Translations under genes and position numbers: made by a program
From: Fidelibacterota bacterium
GTDB taxonomy: Bacteria > Marinisomatota > Marinisomatia > SCGC-AAA003-L08 > TMED6
Reading direction: 5' to 3'
Assembly (NCBI GenBank): GCA_014239355.1
Contig: JAAZYZ010000072.1
Location: forward strand, 1 to 19,491
Length of the DNA stretch: 19,491 bases
Notes under the pieces: model-generated
Told to the model about the DNA's origin: nothing
The model's database searches: none
What the model saw: the letters and a program-made list of their open reading frames with translations, nothing else
Shown here: piece by piece, positions 8,834 to 16,868 of the stretch
Layout of the letters: every line of letters starts with the position of its first letter
Numbering within the stretch: position 1 is the first letter of the stretch

Positions 8834-9841
8834 ATGCAAATTCATGATGACGGGACATTACTTGGGTTATTACTGTTAATTAAACATTTGATACCTTTTA
8901 TTTTATTTGCGTTAGGATGTGTTTTTTTGTATTACTCATCTGAATCTTTTATTGATCAATCAATTTTAATATCTCAAAAAATGAAAATATCACCAATAAT
9001 TATTGGTGCATCAGTTATAGCTTTAGGTACTAGTTTACCTGAGCTATTAGTTTCGCTATATTCTATTTTTATATATAGTAATCCAAATGATGCAGGCAAT
9101 TTAATATCTTCAGGTATTGTTATAGGTAATATTCTTGGTTCTAATATTGCAAACATAGCTCTTGTATTAGGGTTTTGTGCTTTTTTATATAAAGTTATTT
9201 TTGAATCTAATATCTTAAAAGATTTATTTTTTATATCATTTTTAGGTGGCTATGTTCTTTTATGTTTATATTTTAATATTAGTATTAACTATATCCACGG
9301 TATTTTATTATTAATATCATTTCTACTTTATTTTTATTATTTAATATCAAATAACAATTCTGATGGAGATTACATTGATAATTCATCAATCAGTTTATTA
9401 TATACTTCATTTATCATTATTATTGCTATTATTGGATTATCTTTAGGTACAACTTTGATAGTTGAAAATGCACTAGAAATATCAAAATTATTGGGTGTGA
9501 GTGAATTAAATATAGGTTTTTCAATAGTTGCTTTAGGAACTTCCTTACCTGAATTATTTACTGGATTAGCATCTATTAAGAGGAAAAAATATGATTTATT
9601 GATTGGAAATATAATTGGTTCCAATATTTTGAATATTATATTTGTTTTAGGAATTTCATCATTATTTACAAATATTAATGTAAGTAGTGATTTAATAGAT
9701 GGTGGAGGTTTAATAGCTATAGTATTTATTACCTGTCATTTAGTTTTATTGTTAAGCTATTTGATTAATAAATCAATTTCAAAAATGTCAGGTATTTTAT
9801 TACTAATTATATACTTTCTATTCATATTTAAATTATTTTAA
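8834..9841 (+). CDS. Na+/Ca2+ exchanger family (CaCA) inner-membrane antiporter
   Basis: The protein has 335 residues and is almost entirely membrane helices, about ten. It contains the two inverted alpha repeats of the family: GASVIALGTSLPELLVSL (residues 58-75, with E70) and GFSIVALGTSLPELFTGL (residues 228-245, with E240). Each is followed by a second matching helix motif, GNILGSNIANIALVLG and GNIIGSNILNIIFVLG. The two Glu residues are the expected ion ligands. This is the bacterial YrbG/CaxA-like group that exchanges Ca2+ for Na+ or K+; the real ion pair cannot be read from sequence. There is no space after nadD (stop 8831-8833, ATG 8834) and no Shine-Dalgarno site, so translation is probably coupled to nadD. 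Confidence 0.9.
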   Translation: MQIHDDGTLLGLLLLIKHLIPFILFALGCVFLYYSSESFIDQSILISQKMKISPIIIGASVIALGTSLPELLVSLYSIFIYSNPNDAGNLISSGIVIGNILGSNIANIALVLGFCAFLYKVIFESNILKDLFFISFLGGYVLLCLYFNISINYIHGILLLISFLLYFYYLISNNNSDGDYIDNSSISLLYTSFIIIIAIIGLSLGTTLIVENALEISKLLGVSELNIGFSIVALGTSLPELFTGLASIKRKKYDLLIGNIIGSNILNIIFVLGISSLFTNINVSSDLIDGGGLIAIVFITCHLVLLLSYLINKSISKMSGILLLIIYFLFIFKLF

Positions 9842-9850
9842 GACTATAAT
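9821..9850 (+). promoter_or_regulatory. Possible sigma-70-like promoter before ftsE
   Basis: A perfect TATAAT is at 9845-9850 in the 21-base gap before ftsE, with TTCATA at 9821-9826 (four of six matches to TTGACA) 18 bases upstream. Transcription would begin about 6 bases before the ATG at 9863, an almost leaderless message. In DNA this A+T-rich a TATAAT can arise by chance, and FCB bacteria often use different promoter elements. Confidence 0.28.
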
Positions 9851-9862
9851 AGAGTAAATTTT

Positions 9863-10513
9863 ATGATTAATTTTATTGATGTATCTGTCAAACATTCCGA
9901 TTCTAGAGGAATTCACAATGTATCTTTTAATATACAAAAAGGACAATTTGTATACTTGATGGGTCCTACTGGAGCAGGAAAATCTACAATTATTAATTCT
10001 ATTTTACGTGCAACTTTACCAAACTCTGGTAAAATCATTGTAAATGATATGGATATTTCATTATTTACTGATATTGATTTAGCTTATTATAGAAGAAATA
10101 TTGGGATGATTTTTCAAGATTTTAAATTAATGAATGATAGAACAATTTTTGAAAATATAGCTTTACCATTACAAATTATTGGTTCCAAAAAAGAAATTAT
10201 TGTAGAAAAGGTAGAAGATATTTTAATTAAGGTAGGATTAAGTCATAAAAATGATGCTTACCCTCATGAATTAAGTGGTGGAGAACAACAAAAAATATGC
10301 GTAGCTAGAGCTTTAATTAAAAATCCAAAAATTGTAGTTGCTGATGAACCTACAGGTAATTTAGATCCAAGTTCTTCTGATGATATAATTGATTTATTAG
10401 AGAGTGAATCTAAATTAGGAACTACTGTAATCATGGCTACTCATAATTACCCCTTAATTGAAAATAGAATTGAACATTTTATTGAGCTTAATAATGGAAA
10501 AGTCATTTCATGA
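9863..10513 (+). CDS. ftsE: Cell-division ABC transporter ATP-binding protein FtsE
   Basis: The protein has 216 residues, the usual FtsE length. Walker A GPTGAGKST is at 34-42, the ABC signature LSGGEQQK starts at 137, and Walker B runs through VVADEPTGNLD with D161 and E162. A Q-loop segment (GMIFQDFKLM) and a switch His in MATHNYPL are present. FtsE hydrolyses ATP on the cytosolic face and, through FtsX, controls peptidoglycan hydrolases at the division site. It overlaps ftsX by four bases (ATGA), the classic ftsEX arrangement, which separates it from other small ABC ATPases such as LolD. No clear Shine-Dalgarno site precedes it. Confidence 0.93.
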   Translation: MINFIDVSVKHSDSRGIHNVSFNIQKGQFVYLMGPTGAGKSTIINSILRATLPNSGKIIVNDMDISLFTDIDLAYYRRNIGMIFQDFKLMNDRTIFENIALPLQIIGSKKEIIVEKVEDILIKVGLSHKNDAYPHELSGGEQQKICVARALIKNPKIVVADEPTGNLDPSSSDDIIDLLESESKLGTTVIMATHNYPLIENRIEHFIELNNGKVIS

Positions 10514-11388
10514 TAGAACAATTAAAATTTATTTTATTTGAAAGCTTTCAATCATTAAAAAGATATCCTTTATATTCATTTATTTCATCTTTAACAATCA
10601 TGATATGTTTAATTATGCTTTCATTTATTATTTATATGTCGAACATTACGAGTAATATATCTGAAAATTTTAAAAATAATGAATCTGTTTTAAAAATATT
10701 TATTAGTAATTCATTAAATGATTTAGAGTCTAGAAAAATATGTAATGAAATTAAAGATGAATTTGGTTTCCAAAAGGCAGTTTTTGAAGATAGAAATAAA
10801 TTATTTAATAATATAGATAAGAATTTAAAATCATGGTTAAATGATGATTTAAATTTTATTCCTTGTTTATGCTCAATAAATATTGATTTAAAAGAAATTA
10901 ATGAAATAGATGGTATTATTAATTCTATTGATGAAAAATATGATAATAAAATAGAAAAAACAGTTTATCCTCGTTCATATCTAATTAAATTTCAAAAAGC
11001 TTTATCTATGAGCTATTCTATCATATTTATGATTGGAATAATAGTTTTTATTGTTAGCATTTTTAATGTGTCTAATATCATAAAACTTAGTATTGAATCA
11101 AGGAAAGATCTTATTGGAATATTACAATTGCATGGAGCAAGAAAATATTTCATTAAGGCTCCTTTTATTATCGAGGGAATAATTCATGGTTTTATTGGTT
11201 TTTTATTTTCAAGTTTCATTATAATTATAATTTTTAATTCATTTTCTTTAGATATGTATAGTCATTTTCTAGCTGATTCATTGATTACAACAATTCCTTT
11301 TAAAGTTTATATATTTTTAAATTTAATATTTGGTGTTCTTCTTGGATTAATTGGTAGTAATTTAGGCGCATCTAATTATTTAGAATGA
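10510..11388 (+). CDS. ftsX: Cell-division ABC transporter permease FtsX
   Basis: The protein has 292 residues with the four-helix FtsX layout: a cytosolic amphipathic start, helix 1 at about 22-45, an external domain of about 120 residues (46-165), then helices at about 168-192, 220-242 and 265-287. The segment after helix 2 (SIESRKDLIGILQLHGARKYFIKAPF) is the conserved coupling region. The external domain contains a CLC pair, which is not a general feature of the family. FtsX passes the FtsE ATPase cycle to periplasmic activators of cell-wall hydrolases. The start overlaps ftsE by four bases. Confidence 0.9.
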   Translation: MIEQLKFILFESFQSLKRYPLYSFISSLTIMICLIMLSFIIYMSNITSNISENFKNNESVLKIFISNSLNDLESRKICNEIKDEFGFQKAVFEDRNKLFNNIDKNLKSWLNDDLNFIPCLCSINIDLKEINEIDGIINSIDEKYDNKIEKTVYPRSYLIKFQKALSMSYSIIFMIGIIVFIVSIFNVSNIIKLSIESRKDLIGILQLHGARKYFIKAPFIIEGIIHGFIGFLFSSFIIIIIFNSFSLDMYSHFLADSLITTIPFKVYIFLNLIFGVLLGLIGSNLGASNYLE

Positions 11389-11392
11389 GGAG
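11388..11392 (+). promoter_or_regulatory. Ribosome binding site of grpE
   Basis: AGGAG starts on the last base of the ftsX stop codon, 6 bases before the grpE ATG at 11399. It is one of the few strong Shine-Dalgarno sites in the window. Confidence 0.7.
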
Positions 11393-11398
11393 TTTTTA

Positions 11399-11926
11399 AT
11401 GTCAAAGAAAGTAAAAAAAGACAATAAAAAAGTAAAAAAAATTAGTTCTTCTAGCACAAAGCTAAAAAAACTTAATAATCAAATTGAATCATTAAAAGAT
11501 AATTTATCTCAATCAGATGAAAAATATATTAGATTGATGGCTGAGTTTGAAAATTTCAAAAAAAGAAACAATAAAACCCTTATTGATTCTCATCAAAATT
11601 CAATCGAAAAGATTGTTGGTTCATTTCTACCTATAATTGATGATATTCATAGAATTTTAAATGATAAAAATAATAATGATAGTCAAATAATTGTTGATGG
11701 AATATCTATGATTGAAACAAAATTAAGTAAAATATTATCATCTTATGAAGTTGAATCTTTTGATTCTAAAGGTACTGATTTTAATCCTGATTTTCATGAA
11801 GCAATTATGAGTCAAAATTCAAAAGAAAAAGAAAATATAATTATTGAAGAATTTGAGAAAGGTTATAAAATTAAAGACAAAATAATTAGACATTCCAAAG
11901 TAATAGTAAGTAAGGGAAAAAAATGA
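11399..11926 (+). CDS. grpE: Nucleotide exchange factor GrpE
   Basis: The protein has 175 residues. A Lys-rich head is followed by a coiled-coil helix (about residues 20-58, including [17 protein letters not shown], the typical GrpE helix), a four-helix dimer region with [12 protein letters not shown], and the C-terminal beta domain with [13 protein letters not shown] and [20 protein letters not shown]. GrpE releases ADP from DnaK. It overlaps dnaJ by four bases (ATGA), so GrpE and DnaJ are made together. No dnaK or hrcA gene lies in the window, and no CIRCE-type inverted repeat was seen upstream. Confidence 0.94.
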   Translation: MSKKVKKDNKKVKKISSSSTKLKKLNNQIESLKDNLSQSDEKYIRLMAEFENFKKRNNKTLIDSHQNSIEKIVGSFLPIIDDIHRILNDKNNNDSQIIVDGISMIETKLSKILSSYEVESFDSKGTDFNPDFHEAIMSQNSKEKENIIIEEFEKGYKIKDKIIRHSKVIVSKGKK

Positions 11927-12975
11927 GAGATTACTATGAAATTTTAGGAGTTAACAAAAGCTCTTCAGATGATGAAATTAAGAAAGCATATCGTAAAATA
12001 GCTATTAAATATCATCCAGATAAGAATCCTGATAATAAGTCTGCTGAGGAAAAATTTAAAGAAGCTGCTGAAGCTTATTCAGTTTTAAGTGATAAAGAGA
12101 AAAGGCAAAGGTATGACCAGTTTGGGCATGCGGGTCTTAATAATGGTCCTGGTGGCCCAGGTTTTTCTTCCAATATGGATATTAATGATATCTTTTCAGC
12201 ATTTGGAGATATTTTTGGAGGTGGTGGCGGAGGTTTTGGTGATATCTTTGGAAATCAAAGAGGAGGTAGAACAAAAAAAGGTGGAAGTGATCTTAAAATA
12301 TCTATCCCATTAACTTTAGAAGAAATGTATTCTGGGGGACCTAAGACAGTTAAAATTAAAAGATTAGAGAGAATTTCTGGTCAAAGTCCTCAAAAATGTT
12401 CTTCATGTGGAGGCTCAGGTCAATTAAAAAGAGTAAGTAATTCTTTTTTAGGTCAAGTGGTTAATATTGTTGAATGTAATAATTGTAATGGACAAGGAAT
12501 GGTAGGGGGTAGAGAGAAAAAAACTGCAGAAGTTACTTTTGATATACCTCAGGGGGTTTCATCAGAGCACTATCAAGTTGTTCAGTCAATGGGTAATCAG
12601 GGAGTTAATAAATCAGATGATGGTAATTTAATAGTTTATTTTGAGGAAAAAGAACATTCATTATTTTTAAGAAACGGGAGTGATGTTTACTTGGCTATTT
12701 CTATTGGATATCATCAAGCAGTTTTAGGAGGTAAAGTTAAAGTTCCAACTATTAATGGTGATGTGAATTTAACAATTCCAAAAGGAATCAAATCTGGTCA
12801 AGTAGTTAGAATAAAAGGTAAAGGAATGCCTGATCCTCGCAGAAGAATTAATGGAGATCAATTTGTTAAAATTAATATTATAACTTCCGATAAAAAAGAT
12901 AAAGATTTTATATTATTAATGGAAAAAATGAAAGAAATTTTAGGGGATGATATTAATTGTTCTAAATTTGAATAA
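11923..12975 (+). CDS. dnaJ: Chaperone DnaJ with a reduced zinc-finger domain (one zinc centre)
   Basis: The protein has 350 residues. The J-domain (1-70) carries HPD at 31-33, which stimulates DnaK. A Gly/Phe-rich linker follows (about 71-130, with repeated GDIFG blocks). The zinc-finger region contains only two CxxCxGxG motifs, CSSCGGSG (C159, C162) and CNNCNGQG (C185, C188), where full-length type I DnaJ has four. The spacing and the GSGQ context match motifs 2 and 3, which form zinc centre II; motifs 1 and 4 (centre I) are missing. The C-terminal substrate-binding domains are intact ([20 protein letters not shown], then [17 protein letters not shown]). Shorter than the usual 370-380 residues for this reason. 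It is coupled to grpE. Confidence 0.92.
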   Translation: MRDYYEILGVNKSSSDDEIKKAYRKIAIKYHPDKNPDNKSAEEKFKEAAEAYSVLSDKEKRQRYDQFGHAGLNNGPGGPGFSSNMDINDIFSAFGDIFGGGGGGFGDIFGNQRGGRTKKGGSDLKISIPLTLEEMYSGGPKTVKIKRLERISGQSPQKCSSCGGSGQLKRVSNSFLGQVVNIVECNNCNGQGMVGGREKKTAEVTFDIPQGVSSEHYQVVQSMGNQGVNKSDDGNLIVYFEEKEHSLFLRNGSDVYLAISIGYHQAVLGGKVKVPTINGDVNLTIPKGIKSGQVVRIKGKGMPDPRRRINGDQFVKINIITSDKKDKDFILLMEKMKEILGDDINCSKFE

Positions 12976-12994
12976 TTTTATCGAAATTTAGTTT

Positions 12995-14659
12995 ATGAAA
13001 ATAAATACAAAAAATAGTTCTTTAGATAAAAACAAAATAGAATTAAAATCATTTATGTATGATTGGGGACTAGTTTTCTTAGTTATGTTATTAATATTTA
13101 TTATTTCAATTCCTCCATTAATATGGAATGAAGAAAATTCTAAAATTTCTGATAGTAGAAAAAGAATGCTTGATTTAGCTTATGCTCTTAAATCTTATCA
13201 TAAATTAACAGATCAGTATTCAGATGATAAAGAACTAATTTTTGAGACAATTATGCATGTTAGAGATTCTTTGATTGCTAATGAAACACTTAGTGGAAAC
13301 AAAAATATTTATTTATCTTGTTCATATGAAGCAACTTTTTTGATGGATCCTATTGAAGGTTCAAGGGTAGATAGTGAAATTGATTTAAGCCTTGTAGATA
13401 AAAAAGATAGATTAAATTATATTGATAAAACTATATATGATATGAAAAGTGTTGGTTATGAAGGTACAAGAATATATGAAATACCTGAAATTGATGATGT
13501 CAAAAATATTCCTAATCGGGTTCCTCTTATTCAGATAGATTATAGAACTAAAACAAAAACTTTTACCGAGCCATCTCTTAAAACTATTGACTCATTATAT
13601 TCTATTCAAAATTTAATTCGATTTGTTAGAAGAAATTGTGCAGATACGGTTAAAGTTGATATTCCAAGAAATTTTGGATATATGCTTGATACTTTATTTA
13701 GTAATTCTTCTATTGTTACTGAGAATGTAATTGATACTATATATACACTTAAAGAGCCTGTTGATAATAATGAGGTTCAAACAAGTTATGTCAAAAATGA
13801 GTATTTATTTAGATATATACCTAAAAATGAATATGATAGTTTATGGAATTTTGGAATGCCATTAAAAGAAAATCAATTAATTACTTTAGATTCATCTTAT
13901 TTAAATAAACTAATAAGTGATACTACATATACTATTACATATATTGATGATGAAGAATTTGATGAAACAGAAGAAGAAGCTTCAAATCATATCATTAGGA
14001 AATTATTAGATATGGATATTTGGTATCAAATTGAAAATAGTATGAAAAAATGTTCTGATTATAAGAAAGAGTCAATTTGTTTAGAAGATAATGATTGTGT
14101 TTGGGATTTAGAACAGGGATGTATTGATAATCTAGTAGAACAGGATGATTCTAGTAATAGCCTTCAAGATGATGAAGACGGAATATCTGATGATGAATGG
14201 GAAGATTTGTTTGCTGATTTTGAAGATGAATTAAAAAATGAGTTAGAATTTGGTGATACTTTAAAAGTTAAGTATAATTTTAAAAGTAGATTTATATCTG
14301 GATATGAAATAATTGATAGAATAATTAATATTGAAGATTACGACAGAAAAAGATATGATCTAACTAATCAGTTAACATTATCTCCCATTAATGGAGAAGA
14401 ATTTAAAATCATATTATCTAGTAACAATGAGTATGATTCAGGTGAGCAGTATATCGATGCAAATAATAATGAAATGTGGGATATAGGGGAATATTATACT
14501 GATGAACCAGCAAATTATAAGATTATTTCTCCAATAGATGATAGTTACAAAGAAAATAGATTTTTAATCTTCAATTTCCATCCTGGTAGCCCTGGCTATA
14601 TTGAGAATGATGAAATTAGTTGGGATGCTAAACCAAAATGGAATTTTCCACTTAAGTAA
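12995..14659 (+). CDS. Unrecognised single-pass membrane protein with large exported domain
   Basis: I do not recognise this 554-residue protein. Residues 1-21 are basic and cytosolic, residues 22-44 form one transmembrane helix, and the remaining 510 residues should lie outside the inner membrane. Visible parts: a helical stretch after the membrane (RMLDLAYALKSYHKL); a Cys-rich block CX8CX5CX7C at residues 353-376 with the CVW pattern of disulphide-rich PSI/plexin-like repeats; a very acidic stretch (about 383-420); and a two-copy, 15-residue acidic repeat, DSGEQYID (481-488) and DIGEYYTD (496-503), that could bind Ca2+. It ends in a Pro/Trp-rich tail. It sits 19 bases after dnaJ and 29 before rsmD, with no Shine-Dalgarno site. 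The long open frame and consistent composition make it a real gene; function unknown. Confidence 0.8.
   Translation: MKINTKNSSLDKNKIELKSFMYDWGLVFLVMLLIFIISIPPLIWNEENSKISDSRKRMLDLAYALKSYHKLTDQYSDDKELIFETIMHVRDSLIANETLSGNKNIYLSCSYEATFLMDPIEGSRVDSEIDLSLVDKKDRLNYIDKTIYDMKSVGYEGTRIYEIPEIDDVKNIPNRVPLIQIDYRTKTKTFTEPSLKTIDSLYSIQNLIRFVRRNCADTVKVDIPRNFGYMLDTLFSNSSIVTENVIDTIYTLKEPVDNNEVQTSYVKNEYLFRYIPKNEYDSLWNFGMPLKENQLITLDSSYLNKLISDTTYTITYIDDEEFDETEEEASNHIIRKLLDMDIWYQIENSMKKCSDYKKESICLEDNDCVWDLEQGCIDNLVEQDDSSNSLQDDEDGISDDEWEDLFADFEDELKNELEFGDTLKVKYNFKSRFISGYEIIDRIINIEDYDRKRYDLTNQLTLSPINGEEFKIILSSNNEYDSGEQYIDANNNEMWDIGEYYTDEPANYKIISPIDDSYKENRFLIFNFHPGSPGYIENDEISWDAKPKWNFPLK
14051..14122 (+). other. Cys-rich block (CX8CX5CX7C) in the unknown membrane protein
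   Basis: Residues 353-376 place four cysteines in a pattern ending DCVWDLEQGC, similar to small disulphide-bonded PSI/plexin-like units. It lies in the predicted exported part, where disulphides can form. The similarity was judged by eye. Confidence 0.45.
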
Positions 14660-14688
14660 TTCTCCTATTAAATAAATACAGTGATACC

Positions 14689-15213
14689 ATGATTAGTATT
14701 ATTGCAGGTAAATATAAAGGAAGAAAACTCTCGTATTTTAATACTAACATTGTACGTCCCACTCAAGCAAAAGTAAGAAAATCTATTTTTGACATTTTAG
14801 GTCCTTTAAATGGAATGAGAATTTTAGATTTATATGCGGGCATTGGTAGCTTAGGTATAGAATCACTAAGTAGGGGGGCTTGTCATTTAACTGCTATAGA
14901 AAATAATCCTAGAGTATTTAAAATTTTATTAAATAATATTAATACAGTATGTAAGGATGATGATGTTAAGTTGCATAGGATGGATGTAAAACACTTTTTA
15001 AGTATGAATATTCAAAAATTTGATATTATTTTTGCTGACCCACCATATACTGAATTAAATTTTTTTGATATTAAAAAATCTATTTCTAACTTATTGAACG
15101 ATAAGGGTGTTTTTTGTATGGAAATGAAAAAAACAAAAACATTAGTATTTGAAGATGATGTTAGAATTAAAAAATATGGAAATACACAGGTAGCATTTTG
15201 GACTCTAAATTAA
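14689..15213 (+). CDS. rsmD: 16S rRNA (guanine966-N2)-methyltransferase RsmD
   Basis: The protein has 174 residues, close to the usual 180-200. It begins IIAGKYKGRKL and carries RPTQAKVRKSIFDIL, both typical of RsmD. The SAM-binding loop is LDLYAGIGSLGIESLSRGA (from L46) and the catalytic motif is DPPY at 117-120. The enzyme methylates G966 of 16S rRNA during 30S assembly. Its last 16 bases overlap coaD in another frame; the rsmD-coaD pair is common in many bacteria and supports both calls. Confidence 0.92.
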   Translation: MISIIAGKYKGRKLSYFNTNIVRPTQAKVRKSIFDILGPLNGMRILDLYAGIGSLGIESLSRGACHLTAIENNPRVFKILLNNINTVCKDDDVKLHRMDVKHFLSMNIQKFDIIFADPPYTELNFFDIKKSISNLLNDKGVFCMEMKKTKTLVFEDDVRIKKYGNTQVAFWTLN

Positions 15214-15692
15214 ATATTGCAATTTATCCAGGTTCTTTTGACCCCATAACCAATGGTCATTTAGATATTATTGCTAGATCTTCTAAACTTTTTGATAAAA
15301 TCATTATTGGTATCTCAAAAACATCTCCGTCAAAAAAATATATTTTTTCAGATGATGAACGTTTACAATTGTTAACAGAAAATACTTCCCATTTAAGTAA
15401 TGTAAAACCAGTTGTTTTTGATGGATTATTAGTTCATTATGCTCAAAAGATGAATATTAATGTTATTATTAGGGGCCTAAGGGCCTTTTCTGATTTTGAA
15501 TCTGAATTTCAAATGTCGCTAATGAATAGAAAGTTAAATGCTCAAATTAATACAGTATTTTTAATGCCCCATGAAAAATATACGCATATAAGCTCATCTA
15601 TTGTAAAAGAAGTTTTTTCTTTAAAAGGTGATATCTCAGATTATGTCCCAAATTCAGTCTTATTAGCCCTTAAAGATAAATATGAATACTAA
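15198..15692 (+). CDS. coaD: Phosphopantetheine adenylyltransferase, TTG start
   Basis: The protein has 164 residues, the usual CoaD length. It transfers AMP from ATP to 4'-phosphopantetheine, the penultimate step of CoA synthesis. Motifs: AIYPGSFDPITNGHLDII (with H21 of the nucleotidyltransferase motif), GLRAFSDFESEFQMSLMNRK, and HISSSIVKEV near the end. No ATG, GTG or other TTG lies in frame between the frame's last upstream triplets checked and the first motif, so the TTG at 15198, inside the end of rsmD, is the likely start. An ACAGG at 15186-15190 stands 7 bases before it. It overlaps pta by 11 bases downstream. Confidence 0.93.
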   Translation: MDSKLNIAIYPGSFDPITNGHLDIIARSSKLFDKIIIGISKTSPSKKYIFSDDERLQLLTENTSHLSNVKPVVFDGLLVHYAQKMNINVIIRGLRAFSDFESEFQMSLMNRKLNAQINTVFLMPHEKYTHISSSIVKEVFSLKGDISDYVPNSVLLALKDKYEY

Positions 15693-16596
15693 TCAATATT
15701 TTGAAAATTTATTTGAAAGAGCAAACTTAATTGAAGCATCTATATTAATCCCTGAATCAGATGATAATAGAGTAAAAGAAGCTACAACTCAATTAAATCA
15801 AATGGGTTTTCATATTTTAGATGTTAATGATTTTACAGATGATCAAAAATATTTTGATTTTATTTCATCAAAAAAATTTACTAACAATTGGCCTGCTTAT
15901 GAAATTGAGAATTATCTTAATGACCCTATAAATAAAGCGTTAACTATTCTTGCATGCAAGGATGTTGATGGAGTGATTGCAGGTGCATCTAGATCAACAG
16001 GTGAAATTATTCGTTCTGCGCTAAGAATAGTAGGTATTAATTCAAATTATAAATGGATTTCTAGTTCTTTTATTATGATGTCCCCTGATAAAAATAATAT
16101 TTTTACCTATTCTGATTGTGCTGTCATTCCAGAACCAACTTCTGAACAGTTAGCTTATATTGCTAAGGCTGCATCTGATATTTATACTTTAGTCACATCA
16201 AAAGAACCAAAAGTTGCATTTTTATCTTTCTCAACTAATAGTAGTGCTAGTCACTATAGAGTTGATAGAGTAAAAGAAGCTGTTAATATTTTTTCTAAAA
16301 AGTTTCCTAATATAAAGCATGAGGGTGAAATTCAATTTGATGCAGCTATATCAGAAGAAATATCAAAAAATAAAAATATTAATTCTAATCTTAATGGTGA
16401 CGCTAATGTATTTATTTTTCCTAACTTAGATGCAGGAAATATTTCATATAAAATTACCAGAGAATTAGCAGGCTACACGGCTTGGGGGCCTCTATTACAA
16501 GGCTTAAATAGACCTGTTCATGATTTGTCTAGAGGTTGTAGTGTTGATGATATCATTAATATTGCAGCAATTACAGCTATTCAAAAATCAAGCTAA
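15682..16596 (+). CDS. pta: Phosphate acetyltransferase, short form
   Basis: The protein has 304 residues, the catalytic PTA/PTB domain only, without the regulatory N-terminal domains of long forms. It interconverts acetyl-CoA and acetyl phosphate. Visible signatures: ASILIPESDDNRVKEA at the start, DVDGVIAGASRSTGEIIRSA, SFSTNSSASHYRVDRVKEA, GEIQFDAAI, FPNLDAGNISYKITRELAG, and GPLLQGLNRPVHDLSRGCSV near the end. This combination fits acetyl- rather than butyryltransferase. No ackA is in the window. The ATG overlaps the end of coaD by 11 bases, placing a CoA-using enzyme directly behind a CoA-making one. Confidence 0.88.
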   Translation: MNTNQYFENLFERANLIEASILIPESDDNRVKEATTQLNQMGFHILDVNDFTDDQKYFDFISSKKFTNNWPAYEIENYLNDPINKALTILACKDVDGVIAGASRSTGEIIRSALRIVGINSNYKWISSSFIMMSPDKNNIFTYSDCAVIPEPTSEQLAYIAKAASDIYTLVTSKEPKVAFLSFSTNSSASHYRVDRVKEAVNIFSKKFPNIKHEGEIQFDAAISEEISKNKNINSNLNGDANVFIFPNLDAGNISYKITRELAGYTAWGPLLQGLNRPVHDLSRGCSVDDIINIAAITAIQKSS

Positions 16597-16625
16597 ATTC
16601 TTAATTTTTTTTTATATTTAGCGGT

Positions 16626-16859
16626 ATGCCAACTTATAATTATAAATGTTTGAGTTGTGATGAGATATTTATTGTTTTTCAACGTATGAGTGAAAATCCC
16701 ATATCAAATTGCAAATTTTGTTCATCAAATAAGATTGAAAAAATGATAAGTGCTGGATCTGGATTAATATTTAAAGGGTCAGGTTTTTACTTAACTGACT
16801 ATAAACAAGAATCAAAAAAAAATAGTAATAATAAAAATAAAAAAAAAGATAAGGAATAG
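16626..16859 (+). CDS. FmdB-family zinc-ribbon protein
   Basis: The protein has 77 residues. It begins MPTYNYKC and has two CxxC knuckles, C8/C11 and C29/C32, which form the zinc ribbon of the FmdB/CxxC_CxxC_SSSS family, followed by MISAGSGLIFKGSGFYLTDY, the conserved family tail. The last 20 or so residues are Lys/Asn/Ser only, encoded by A-rich runs, and are probably disordered. The family is proposed to have a regulatory role, but its biochemical function is unsettled. The gene lies 29 bases after pta and 9 before icd, with no clear Shine-Dalgarno site. Confidence 0.85.
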   Translation: MPTYNYKCLSCDEIFIVFQRMSENPISNCKFCSSNKIEKMISAGSGLIFKGSGFYLTDYKQESKKNSNNKNKKKDKE

Positions 16860-16868
16860 AATATAGAT

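Noticed and set aside
12089..12313. 74-codon frame within dnaJ
   Set aside because: It is a shadow of the Gly-rich dnaJ linker read in another frame.
16605..16613. Run of nine T after pta as an intrinsic terminator
   Set aside because: No stem of useful length precedes the T run, and the next gene starts only 13 bases later.
16800..16856. A-rich Lys/Asn tail of the FmdB-like gene as a frameshift or repeat element
   Set aside because: Family members often have a low-complexity tail, and the frame closes normally.
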